From contig QANT01002239.1 of the NCBI GenBank assembly GCA_003254885.1, forward strand, positions 1-64,000: a stretch of 64,000 nucleotides of DNA, read 5' to 3'. The notes under the pieces are model-generated. The model had not been told where the DNA came from and did not search any database. It saw only the letters and a list, made by a program, of their open reading frames with translations. This document shows, in pieces, positions 11,801 to 21,608 of the stretch. Both the position numbers and the translations under genes were made by a program. Position 1 is the first letter of the stretch. The number at the start of each line of letters is the position of its first letter. The stretch is from Purshia tridentata (Eukaryota > Streptophyta > Magnoliopsida > Rosales > Rosaceae).

Positions 11801-12142
11801 AACGCAATCCAACTTCGACACACTCTGGACCTTGCAGAAGAAAAGAGGATGGCAGCATCAATTCGGTTGGCAAACTATCACAGCGTGGCAGCCCGACATT
11901 TCAACCAGAAGGTACGCCATAAAACCTTTAGAATTGGAGATTGGGTCTTGAAAAGAATTATGGACCAAGAACCTAAATCGGGGGAACTACCAGAATCTGG
12001 AAAGTTAAAAAAAGTATGGGAAGGCCCTTACGAAGTCATGGCAGTCTTCGGAAAGGGGGCCTACAAACTTCGAGAACTCCGGACTGGGAAGGAACTGCCG
12101 AGACCTTGGAATGTTATTCATTTGAAAAAATATTATGTTTGA
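8900..12142 (+). mobile_element. Gypsy part: reverse transcriptase, dual RNase H, integrase
   Basis: One long frame. The reverse transcriptase carries YIDDMVV near 9584-9604. A first, Ty3-type RNase H lies at about 10010-10370 (LFLYLAASEFAVSAAL; QHPVFYVSKSL). A second RNase H at about 10420-10790 (LYVDGSSNALGAGAG; VYSDSQLVINQV; NQAADHLA) is the extra domain typical of Tat elements. The integrase has an HHCC finger near 11095-11200 (CDQCQ) and a catalytic core with GMDIVGPL, TDNGTPF and NGQAEKTNR near 11285-11585. Confidence 0.92.
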
Positions 12143-12240
12143 AATCTTCCTTACTTATGTAACAGTGTTTTGATATTAATAACAATTGACGAATTCCAGT
12201 AAAAATTACATATTATTCTCGGAATGTGATAAATGACTTA

Positions 12241-12740
12241 GAAAGCATCAAGAGAAGACATACGTCTTCGTACGTTCCGAGCGCTCCGATCGAAGCAGTG
12301 AATGCTCGAAAGAATAGCGCACAAGGAAACACGTGCGCTTCGAACGCCTTCGATCGAAGCAGTGAAAGCTCGAAAGTATGACGCATAAGGAAACACGTGC
12401 GTTTCGAACACTTTCGATCGAAGCAGTGAATGCTCGAAAGAAGGCGTTCAAAGAAATCACGTGCGACATGATCGAAGCACTGAATGCTCGAAAAAATAAC
12501 GCACAGGGAAACACGTGCGCTTCGAACGTTTTCGATCGAAGCAGTGAATGGTCGAAAGAAGACGTTCAAAGAGGGCACGCACGAAGCACTGAATGCCCTA
12601 GTAATGACACACATGCATACGAAGAACGTCTTCGATCGGTGCAATGAATGATCGAAAGAAGACGTTCATAAAGTACGAACGCAATAGGATAACAACTGAA
12701 ATGTAAAACGTTCGAAAGAAGGCGTTCGAAGAAACAGGTT
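12241..12740. repeat. ~64-bp degenerate tandem array inside the Gypsy element
   Basis: The word CGATCGAAGCAGTGAATGCT recurs; its CGAAGCA(G/C)TG core starts near 12291, 12355, 12419, 12473, 12537, 12582 and 12637, so spacing is mostly 64 bp with shorter units of 45-55 bp. Units contain TTCGATCGAA, which is its own inverse, so both strands look alike. The position just after integrase is a common site for satellite-like repeats in Tat/Ogre-type elements. Confidence 0.85.
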
Positions 12741-12851
12741 CGCAGTAAGCATATGTAAAGGAAAGGAAAAAGCTCATCTTTTATTAAAATAAAAAAACTG
12801 GTTACAGAAAGAAATGCATGAATGACAAAGGCTCGAAACTCAAGGAGCCCT

Positions 12852-15800
12852 TCATGGAATAACCACCTCTTCGCTCAGGCATTCCCAATCCAGATTGGGA
12901 AAGAGTGCACGAGCCTTTGACTTGAAATAGTCGCACCCCTGGGTGAAACCATCCTGGAAACCCGTGGAATGCGTTGAACTGGTAAAACAGCGCGCTTCAT
13001 GGAGAAGTTGTTTCAGACGATCCACCTCCCAACTAGCTACAGTCAAGTCAAAACGTGCATCACGAAGACGACATTCGAGGAAGATCCTCGAAGAATGGAT
13101 CGAATCGACACTTCTTCTCGAAGGCCCAGCCTCAAAGCAATGGGGTCGATTCAGAAAAGGAGGTCGAGTCGACCGAAGCGAACGAGGACCCTCCGATTTG
13201 CGTATCGAGGACAAGGGATTGGAGACGTCATTTCTGGGCTCCATTACATCAGGCCTCGAGTAAGAACGGGACTTCGAGGAAAAGCTAGCAGCAGCCTTTG
13301 AGTCCATTGAATCCGAAGAGCTCAGGGAAACAGAAAGCTCAGACGATGCAATTGTTTTTCTCTTTTTGCTTGCCCGAAGCTCAAGGTGAAGTTTTATCTT
13401 ACGATCTTTAGCCATGAATATCTCAAGGCAATGCACAGTAAGCACAACTTTCGTGAAATCAAAGGTAAGAAAGAGCAGGTATTTATACTTAGAAAAATTT
13501 CTGAGAAATACGAACTTTATGTTGTCATTAAATGTGGGGCTTTACGTTACGATTTGTGTTTTAATTTCAGTAATTGAAATTCGAATTTCGAAATCAACAG
13601 AATTAAAGCATAAAACACAAAATTTGAAGGAAATACCGAAATTAAATTAATCACCAAAAAATAGAGAATTAAGTTCTAAAATATTCAGTACAAAGACAAG
13701 AATAAAAATAAGAAAGAAAAGAAAGCTATTTCTCTGGCAGAGGATTGGAAGTATCGATCTCCGAAGACGAAGGGGGCACAAAAGAAGCATCAGCACCAGA
13801 GGCAGAGGAAGGATTCTCAGTTGGGATTTCAACAACCTCTTCATCAGAAGAAGGGCTCGAGGCAGGGGCCCGATCGCCTGGACGCATCCCCAGAAGGTAG
13901 TCATACGACTCTTTGACCCCTTGAAGAGCATCCACAACTTCAGGGCCCTCGTACAGACGACCATCTTCAGGTTCAGCTCTCTGAACCCAGCCAAGCCTGA
14001 AGAACCGGGCTCGATCAATGCCAATCAGGGTTTGGCAATCATCAAACTCAGCTTGGCGTTCAGCCCTTTCGACCGCCAGCTCCTTCTCCAATTCAGCCAC
14101 TCGAGCCCTAGAAGCTTCGAGCTCCTTCTATGCACCTTCAAAATTCTCCGCGTGCAGATCCCTATCCTCTTCAGCCCTGCATCGCCCAGCATTTGCCTCT
14201 GCCAGCTCCTTCTTGACCTGAGAAAGCAACGCTTCGGCATCAGCAAACTTCTTCCTCGCAGCCTCCCCCTTCTCAGCCTCTTGACGAAGTTCATGCTTTA
14301 TCGCCAGCAGACGACTAGTCAAGTCCACGTTTAGCATGTTTATCTGCAAAAAGAAAGGCAAACAATCAATGCACGAAAAGAACCGTTCGAAGAGAATTAA
14401 ATACCGAAGAACTAATTACCGTATAACTCGCCACATGGTTGCCAGCGATGAGAGCTCCGTCATTTAGCTAAGCGACCCCAGCAGCATCTCTTAGAAGCAC
14501 GCAACCCCTTGTAATAGTGATCGCGGTGCTTTCATCGTGAACGGCCGAGTCACTCAGCAGAACTCGGGTTCCGTTGAACCTCTTCATGTCCGGGATGAAC
14601 GGAGGAAGGGGAGCGGTAGGACGAGCACTCGAACTCGCAACTCGAGGGGGAGAAGAGGTGGTCAGAGGAGGTGGACTTTGTGTGGCGGTTATCGAAGGAG
14701 GGGGGTCGATAGAAGCAGCTGTCGAAGACACCCGAACATCGTGAACAGGTCCCTCCTCGATCATCGGAGTGACTTTTGTCGTCTTTGCCTTCGGAGGGGC
14801 CTTTCCATCATTTCTTTTTCTCTTTCTCTCGAGGATGGGGTCCTTCGCGAGCTCGAGCTTTCTTCGCTGCATGTCGACCCCCTCAATGTCAGAAGCGGTT
14901 TCTTCAGAATCCACCGAAAGAACGTCGACTTGAGCCTTGAATCTTGCTCTCAACTGTTCGATCCTTTTCCTCCCCTCACTAGTCAAAGCCAAGTCCTCCG
15001 AACGCAAAATTAAGCCGCCCACGAAGTCTCTGGGAGAGTAACCTTCGAAGCCCGAGCGTTTCTCCTCAGAAAAGGGCGCGTAGATGATTGATTGGCGTTG
15101 GGAACTGATTCAATGAAGAACTTGAGGCGTAGAGAACCAGCCAATACTATGCTTCGGATTCCCAAGTTCGAAATGGGCCTTAAGGGCCAGCAATCTATCG
15201 TGAACTAGCTTGGCCTCTGTGAAACAAGATCTATCTGGAAAAAGAAAGCGAAGAATATTAGTGATCGATAAACATTGGTAGACGACATCAATATCAAGAT
15301 GACGATATTCATCGAAGTGAGGAATACCAGGAGAATGGGAAAAGCGAGTTGGGAGTGGCACATTGTTGAGTTCGGGGGCAGCCCACTCACCGGTCAACAT
15401 CACCGGTCTACCTTTCCAACCACAATGGGAAGTAGGACGATCATGAAATAGCTTAGGGGCATCGGGTTTGGGAGTGAAATAGAAAGTACAAGACCCGTCG
15501 AGTTCGTTGACCTTACTCCACTTATAGCAAAAGAAGAAGTCAACGAACCCGAAGGCCGCCCCCACGGAAAGCCCAAAACCCAGAAGAGCAGAAATCAGTT
15601 GGAAGCAACTGGGGTTTAGTTGAAGAGGGTGAACACCCATTTTATTAAAAATAACATGAAAAAGAGGATGAAGAGGAAATCTGACATACTGAAGGGAATC
15701 GGCAGAAATTACTAGCGATCCCTCTGGAATACCCTCCTCGGTTGTTACACTACAATTTGCTGGAAGGGATTGAACTTTGACAGTGGGAGGTATCTCGTAA

Positions 15801-15871
15801 TCCCTAACTATTTTCTTAAGTTGCTCTGCCGATGGATCCCAATGATAAACTAGTTGGGTGAGTTTACCCAT
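12852..15871 (-). mobile_element. Gypsy part: antisense extra coding region
   Basis: Several minus-strand frames lie between the repeat array and the right LTR. The first in reading order (from about 15871) begins MGKLTQLVYHWDPSAEQLKKI and has the look of the 'putative gypsy-type transposon' family (Pfam Transposase_28), including FPLHPLFHVIFNKMGVHPLQL. Further segments are low-complexity Ser/Pro/Lys-rich and coiled-coil-like (14.0-14.4 kb). Antisense extra ORFs at this place are known in Tat-lineage elements, and splicing of such regions is plausible. The region is broken in several places. Its function in the element is not known to me. Confidence 0.7.
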
Positions 15872-16229
15872 AATAAAAGGAAAGAAAGACTTACGCGGGA
15901 GAAAGGGAGAAAAGCAAGCTAGGAAACACCGAAGACCCTTGGGCGAGTGTCGGAAAGATGCAAAGTCTCACGAGAATTGTTTTCTGTTCTTAAAAGTCAC
16001 TGTGGAGAAGATCGAAGAATATGAAGAAGAAAGAGGAAGAGAGTTTATTTAAATAGGGGATTTTTCGAAAAATAAGTGGCTGGGGAAGCTCAGGGGTTCG
16101 AGGAGGGCAAAGGTCGAAAAGACGCGCCTCGAAGCTAACAAAAAGCGCCTTTTTGCCTTACGCCATCATTTTTTTCCCTCTACCAGCCATAGCGTGACAC
16201 GTGGCGGGTAGAGAGAAAAAAGGGGGCAT

Positions 16230-16883
16230 TGTGGGCNTGTGGGCGATAGAAATAATTGGGCCCGAGCCCAGAATGGAGAAGTATAACCAGGCCCAGCTAA
16301 AGGGAAGCCCAATCACATAGTGAGGCCCAAAAGGTTCACACAAATTAAAACCCAAGGTAGAAAACGGTAAAATATTAAAAACAGAACCCATATAAATCTC
16401 GTCCTTAATGACCCACGAACTCGAATAAAGGCGCCAACGATCAAATGCATTAAAGAAAACTAAAGCCCAAAAATAAAAACGGTAATATCTCTTATCTTAA
16501 AGACATAACTCATATAAATCCCGTCCTTAATGACCTACGAACCCGAGTAAAGGCGCCAACGATCAAATGCATTAAAGGACACAACGGAAAGAAAATGGCG
16601 CGAAGGTAACGGAAGGATTATCGTCTGCTATATAAGAAAAGTTGCGACCCCATGAAAAGGGACCGAAACCAAGAAAGAAAAAAGACATATTGAGAGACAC
16701 TTAGAATTATTTCATTCATTTTGGCATCGGAGTGTTATTGCAGGTACACCCCACGGGAGATTTCAACAATTCAAGGAGACGAAGAAGTTCGAAGCAAGCA
16801 CAACGTTCGAGTGGTGGGCTCATAGTTGGCTGATTGATTGTTGATTGTTAAAACTAGGCCCAGCAAGAATTTTAGCATCAACA
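16230..16883 (+). repeat. Gypsy right LTR
   Basis: Starts TGTGGGCGATAG and ends TAGCATCAACA. The seven bases TGTGGGC occur on both sides of an N at 16237, so the exact start is 16230 or 16238. It is about 110 bp longer than the left LTR because a segment with CGTCCTTAATGACC...AATGCATTAAAG occurs twice (around 16390-16455 and 16505-16575). Confidence 0.88.
16237..16237. other. Ambiguous base at a probable assembly join
   Basis: A single N flanked on both sides by TGTGGGC, exactly at the beginning of the right LTR. This is the pattern of two contigs joined with an unresolved 7-bp overlap. Confidence 0.75.
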
Positions 16884-17755
16884 ATAAATAAAAACATTTC
16901 TATAAGTAGTGTCAAATGGATTTTAAGGATTAGTTTGGTATTGTAGTAAGAAAAAAAATTATGTTTTCAAAAGTATTGTGAGTACAAAAGCAGTATGAAA
17001 GCATTTGGTAAATTATAATATAAAACTGCTGCAACTGTTTATAATTACTAAAATGGATATAATTACGAAAGTTTTTTGACTTATTTATTTGAAAAAAAGA
17101 TATTTTATTAGTTTATAATTTTTTTTCTACAAATTTATATAGACCACGAAACAAAATTATTAAATAAATATGCATATTTTTTTTGTAGGAATATTTTAAT
17201 TTTAGTGGTACAAATAAAATATTATAATTAGTAAGATTAATATAAAATAGTCATATAAAAGTATATCCACTATCACATACATCATATATATACTATAGTT
17301 AAAAAAAAGGATAATGGTTGTCATTTTATTAAAAAAGTAAGGATAAATTGGGTAAAAATAATTTTGGCCACAATTATTACTTACTACAGTTTTGAAAAAT
17401 AGATTTCAAACTGTAGTGTAGTTTTTGAGTCTCTTACTACAATCTCAAATGAAATCAAAGACTTTCCGCATTTTTGTAGATAAATTAAATTAGACTATAA
17501 TTAATTAATAGTTACGTAGTGATTTAGTTTAGTTAAATTGATAATATGAAATTCATTAATTTGACTAATTACCTAAATGTCAATATCTCAATTAATTTCT
17601 GACCGTGAAGTATGGATCTGAATTAGCACACCTCCCAAGTCCCAACAATGATTTTTTTTTTTTTTGAGCAAGTATCCCAACAATGATTTAATGTAAGGGG
17701 ATGACAACATTGTATGATGGATGTGGATAGAATGAGCACATAGTGACACTAGATA
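16884..17755. other. AT-rich intergenic, upstream of MIR398-like hairpin
   Basis: No coding frame. It does not continue the Copia sequence that the Gypsy element interrupts. It probably includes the distal promoter of the hairpin gene. The only GTAC word I find in it (the core of the copper-response site bound by SPL7) is near 16982. Confidence 0.4.
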
Positions 17756-17759
17756 GGTC

Positions 17760-17770
17760 TCTATAAATTA
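17760..17770 (+). promoter_or_regulatory. TATA box of the MIR398-like gene
   Basis: TCTATAAATTA lies about 120 bp upstream of the hairpin's 5' arm, a spacing that suits a short 5' leader in a pol II primary miRNA. Confidence 0.55.
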
Positions 17771-17877
17771 AAAACTGGGACCGGTAGCTATCTACCAACT
17801 AACAAAATTGGGACCTGGCATGATCCTTGCGGATCTGGACCTTGTTCATTATTGTTCATGAGTAGATGCATGGTTCA

Positions 17878-17970
17878 CTCCAGAGGAGTGACACTGAGAA
17901 CACAAGGTGGTGTAAGCTTGGCACGGCTAATGTACCTTGTGTTCTCAGGCCACCCCTTTGGGATACCCTG
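17878..17970 (+). ncRNA. MIR398: miR398-type microRNA precursor
   Basis: A strong hairpin. The 5' arm (AGAGGAGTGACACTGAGAAC, then ACAAGGT) pairs with the 3' arm (ACCTTGTGTTCTCAGG, then CCACCCCTTT), with a loop of about 30 nt between. The 15-bp block CTGAGAACACAAGGT / ACCTTGTGTTCTCAG is perfect. The predicted mature 3p strand is 17938-17958, beginning TGTGTTCTCAGG and ending CACCCCTT. It differs from the miR398a form I know by C instead of U at position 13. The star strand would start near 17885. In plants miR398 directs cleavage of mRNAs for Cu/Zn superoxide dismutases CSD1 and CSD2, their chaperone CCS, and a COX5b-type subunit, and is induced by copper shortage through SPL7. The identification rests on sequence and foldback only. 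Confidence 0.88.
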
Positions 17971-18745
17971 TTTACTTGCACACTCAATCTTATTAATTCT
18001 TGGCTCAACTTTATTAACTATTAATTAGCTTATATATGTATGTTTTGCAAGAGGAAGTGCAGGTCTGCTTAATCTGATCGATCATGATTCATTATTGCTA
18101 ATGCGAATGGTCCTACAAGATGCTGCTGTTGATGTTGACAGGTTGCCATGAAATTGAAGCAGATTTCTTCATCATGTGACACCAAAATGGCAAAATCTTT
18201 AGAGGAAGAAGGCCCTAAAAGAATGGCAAAATCTTTTTGGGGTGTTCTTTCTCTGAAGATTTCGCTATTTTTTTTTTCCTTCTTTTTCCAATTACAACCA
18301 ACAGGGCACACCTACTAAAAGTGAATATGCGACTGAATGGAATAAGTGTTGGTCTGAGTAGTTGAGTGAGGATAGTGAATGGGCAGTACGAAGTGGTGTG
18401 TGCGTGTTTATATAGTGAGTTGGATTTTGCAGAGAAGACAGAGGAGGCAACAGAGAAAAGAAGTGTTACTTTTATTTTCTAAGAAGATTAACAGAGTTTT
18501 TTTTTTTAAAGGTAGAGAACAAAGGCTTTGGAGACGGTAGATTTGGACTCTCCAAAATCATTCGCAAAGTCGCAAGTCAAGTCACCAAAAATTGTTGTAC
18601 AAGAACAATTATCACACGAAAATAACCGCACCAACAATAAATTTCGTACACCGGAAGTTAACCGAACACCTAAACTCCAAACCGCGTGACCGTCCGTTAA
18701 AACCCCCAAAAACCCTAAGCCCCGCCTTGGTCCGTACAATTCGCC
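17971..18745. other. Intergenic between MIR398-like gene and ankyrin gene
   Basis: Holds the 3' part of the miRNA primary transcript, of unknown length, and the promoter and 5' leader of the ankyrin gene. TATATAG near 18410 could serve the ankyrin gene. A direct repeat of GGCAAAATCTTT lies near 18188 and 18222. No other gene is seen. Confidence 0.35.
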
Positions 18746-20651
18746 ATGGACATGGAGATCGATCCTCCAAGGCCATCGGAGCTGCAAACCAAACCCGAAG
18801 ACCTCTTCAAAGCCGCCGAGTCCGGCGATTCCTCGGCGTTCAAATCTCTCTCTCAAACACAGCTCGCCAAAGCTTCATCTCTCAGAAACGAGGACAGCCG
18901 GTCCCTCCTCCACGTCGCCGTCTCTTCCGGTCACTCTGAGGTCCGTCTCTCCCACATTTCTCAATTTTGCTTAGCTTCGCTTCAGATCGAAAAATTAATT
19001 TTGATACTGTCTTCTTCAAAGTTGATCACTTGTGATTTTTTTCCGGAGTCAGGTGGTGAAGGTACTATTAGCTGCTGATGAATCAAAAAGTGTGATAGAC
19101 AGTGCGGATGAAGATGGATGGACACCGCTTCATTCTGCGGCCAGCATTGGGAACTCAGAAATAGTGGAGCTTTTGCTAAGCAAAGGTAAAAGTGACAGAT
19201 TTCCATAGTTTCTGCTTTAAATGTCAATTTTGGCACTGTGTTTTTGGCTACAGAAGAAACCCACACTATATTAGGCTAAGTTTTGAATAGGGTTTTATTT
19301 ATAGCAGAAAGGGCCTGAACATGGCTAATTGTGCAATCTCAATGTTCTGATTCATTGTACTTAACAGGAGCTGATGTTAATGTAAAGAATGATGGTGGTC
19401 GCTCTGCCCTTCATTATGCTGCCAGCAAGGGATGGTTGGAGATTGCTGAAACTTTGATCTCACATGGGGCAAAGATTAATCTGAAAGACAAGGTTATCTG
19501 GGTGCTTTACTTTCAGTATACATCCATTTACATGAGCATATTAGGTGCTAAAAACATGCTTGCATATTCTAGAGATTTCTCGTAATTGTTAATTATATGG
19601 TATGCATTGCACTCAGGTTGGTTGCACCCCATTGCACCGGGCAGCTAGCACTGGGAAATCACAAGTTTGTGAATTTTTAATTGAGGAAGGGGCAGAGGTT
19701 GATGCTGTTGATAAATTGGGTCAGACTCCCCTTATGAGTGCAGTGATTTGCCATAATAAAGAGGTATGATTGAGTGGATTTCTCATTAATTGACGCTGAC
19801 AATTTTCACCATATACATGTTAATATGAATACATATAAATGCATGGATGTATGTACATAAGTTTTGCTGAGACTCCCCTTATGAACACAATGTTATCTGA
19901 ATGCTTTTCAATTTTAAATTCACTGAATTATGGTATATGTCAACTTCAAAAGTATCTAGCTGCCAGCTGCATTATGCATATATAAACAGTTTGTAAGCGT
20001 AGCCAAACTAGGATGCTCCTCACATTGACCTATTAAGCTATTGTTCTTAAACATTGAGCTTGGTCCTGGCTTTTTAGAGCCTGTTGATGAGTGGTTAACC
20101 TGTTCAGTAAAGCGGATGGCCTGTGAAATATGAAGCATGAAGCATGTCGCATGTGGTGTTTAATCCTTCATCCAAATTCTCTGCATTCTTTACATCTCAT
20201 TTTATTTTTTATTTTGTCTGTTGGTTTATAAATGGGAAAGATAAAGGAATGTTCAAAGTTATTGTTTACATGTTGAATGAAGAGGATTTCTGAAAAAGAT
20301 AGTAGGGTTTGAACCATTCGCTTAGCTTCACTCCCTCTCTAATTTAGAGACCTTATGTTGTGTTTTTATCCTTTCCCATGTGCTAGAAACTATGTACTTT
20401 TATGTTACCAGCTGCCAAGCGAAAACTTTGTATTAACTTCTAGTCTAGTCTAGTCTAGCAGAAAGCAGCAGAATTCAAGGTTTACTCAAATCTCTGCTCT
20501 TTTGTGTTGTTGACAGGTTTCACTACTTCTAATAAGGCATGGAGCAGATGTGGATGTGGAAGACAAGGAAGGATACACAGTGCTTGGTCGAGCTTCAAAT
20601 GATTTAAGACCATTATTGATTGATGCTGCTAAGGCCATGCTTGAAGAATGA
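18746..20651 (+). CDS. Ankyrin-repeat protein, PSMD10/gankyrin-like
   Basis: Five exons by splice-site reading: 18746-18940, 19053-19185, 19368-19492, 19617-19763 and 20517-20651, which close in frame to 244 residues, close to the family (human PSMD10 226; the Arabidopsis homologue At2g03430 about 240, from memory). The start MDMEIDPPRPSE is the first ATG after a CT-poor leader. Ankyrin repeats follow one another from about residue 50 to the end: SLLHVAVSSGHSEVVKVLL, TPLHSAASIGNSEIVELLL, SALHYAASKGWLEIAETLI, TPLHRAASTGKSQVCEFLI, TPLMSAVICHNKEVSLLLI. PSMD10 proteins are chaperones for assembly of the 26S proteasome base, binding an Rpt ATPase C-terminus. That role is inferred here. No missing core residues were noticed. 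Confidence 0.88.
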
Positions 20652-21170
20652 TTTTTTGGACTTTGTTTATGGAAAATTCTAAGTACTGAGGTGCCTTGCT
20701 GGAAATCTGCGTTTGTGTGGAGATAGTCCAGTTGCAGTCTAGGAAAAAGAAAAAGAAGATAATAGTCACTGCATAAGTGATGTTTAAATCGTCATTGTAA
20801 AGTTGATGACCAATAGAAACAGAGAGAAAATACCAGTTTTCCTTTCAAGTGTTCAACCAAGACTTTGTTGCTGCCTGTCCTCAATTTAGCTTTTAGTAAA
20901 AGTATGTAGACTTCACCTATTACTTTAAAAAATTATTTACAATTGTTCACAGTCTACTATTATACGAGTATATGAACAAATATTTTGCTACCATTAATTT
21001 TAGAAAGTCATTAGTGATTTTATTTCTATCATAACTTGATGGTAATAAAAGTAGAGATAAATCAAGAAAGTTAATTGAAGTCCGCAGCACTAAGTTTTTA
21101 ATTTTTTGTTTTCTTTAAAGACTTTTCTCATTTTTTTAACAGCTGCTCTCAAGGGAAAAAAGTGAAGTAA
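20652..21170. other. 3' region of ankyrin gene, AT-rich spacer
   Basis: Likely 3' UTR in the first ~250 bp, then AT-rich sequence. No gene is seen. Confidence 0.4.
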
Positions 21171-21175
21171 TAAAT

Positions 21176-21250
21176 TGTTGAGAGTGGAATTTGAAACCCC
21201 GCCATTCGGACCAGAACCTTAATCTGGCCAACTCGGCCATCTCCACACCA
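21176..21250 (-). pseudogene. tRNA-Leu(AAG)-derived relic
   Basis: On the minus strand the sequence shows GATGGCCGAGTTGG (A box), an anticodon stem-loop CCAGATTAAGGTTCTGG with anticodon AAG, then GGTCCGAATGGCGGGGTTTC and AAATTCCACTC (B-box/T-arm region). The D-arm to anticodon segment is about ten bases shorter than in an intact plant tRNA-Leu, and the acceptor stem does not pair well. It is a dead tRNA gene or a tRNA-derived (SINE-like) fragment. Confidence 0.65.
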
Positions 21251-21608
21251 CAGCACTGAAATTGCTTTTCCATTATCCATACAATTTAATTTATTCGTTA
21301 CAGTCTTACAGAACTTTTTCTTAGTTTTTCACCTGAAAAAGAAGAAGGATCAAAAGTCAACAGGAAAGGGGTAGGTGGGGTTCCAGAGGAACCGATGCAT
21401 TGGTAGGTCCCACTTTTGTCCTAACTCTTGAAATCACTGTGGATTACAATGAAAGCCTTTAATTACTTTAGCCTACCCCCTGCGTGCATAGGCAGCGTAG
21501 CCATTCGCCCCTTAAGTTGGCTTGATGTTACTTTTCGATGTATGTGGGTCGTAATGTGTACCCAGAAACGCGCGCATGCAAGTTAATTGAAAGCCATATT
21601 TGGCAAAA
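21251..21608. other. Promoter region of UGT708-like gene
   Basis: No coding frame. A G-rich patch at 21365-21420 and the leader of the glycosyltransferase lie here. Upstream TTG codons in frame are not used as starts; the first ATG is at 21609. Confidence 0.35.

Larger units (their letters stand above)
6256..16883 (+). mobile_element. Ty3/Gypsy retrotransposon fossil, Tat lineage
   Basis: A 10.6-kb element nested in the Copia fossil. Parts in order: left LTR, primer-binding site, gag, zinc knuckle and protease, reverse transcriptase, two RNase H domains, integrase, a ~64-bp repeat array, a long antisense coding region, a polypurine tract (AAAAAAGGGGG near 16215-16226) and the right LTR. Dual RNase H and an antisense extra region between integrase and the right LTR are hallmarks of Tat-type elements. 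It is broken: gag-pol shows about two breaks and the antisense region several. The LTRs suggest a young insertion by their first 195 bp and an older one by the remainder. No target-site duplication is visible (GTACA on the left, ATAAA on the right). Confidence 0.9.

Noticed and set aside
12213-12644. Long frames across the 64-bp array
   Set aside because: The frames are translations of tandem repeats without stops. No protein-like composition.
17620-17700. Inverted CCCAACAATGATT words near a T-run
   Set aside because: They are direct rather than inverted copies, short, and without further structure.
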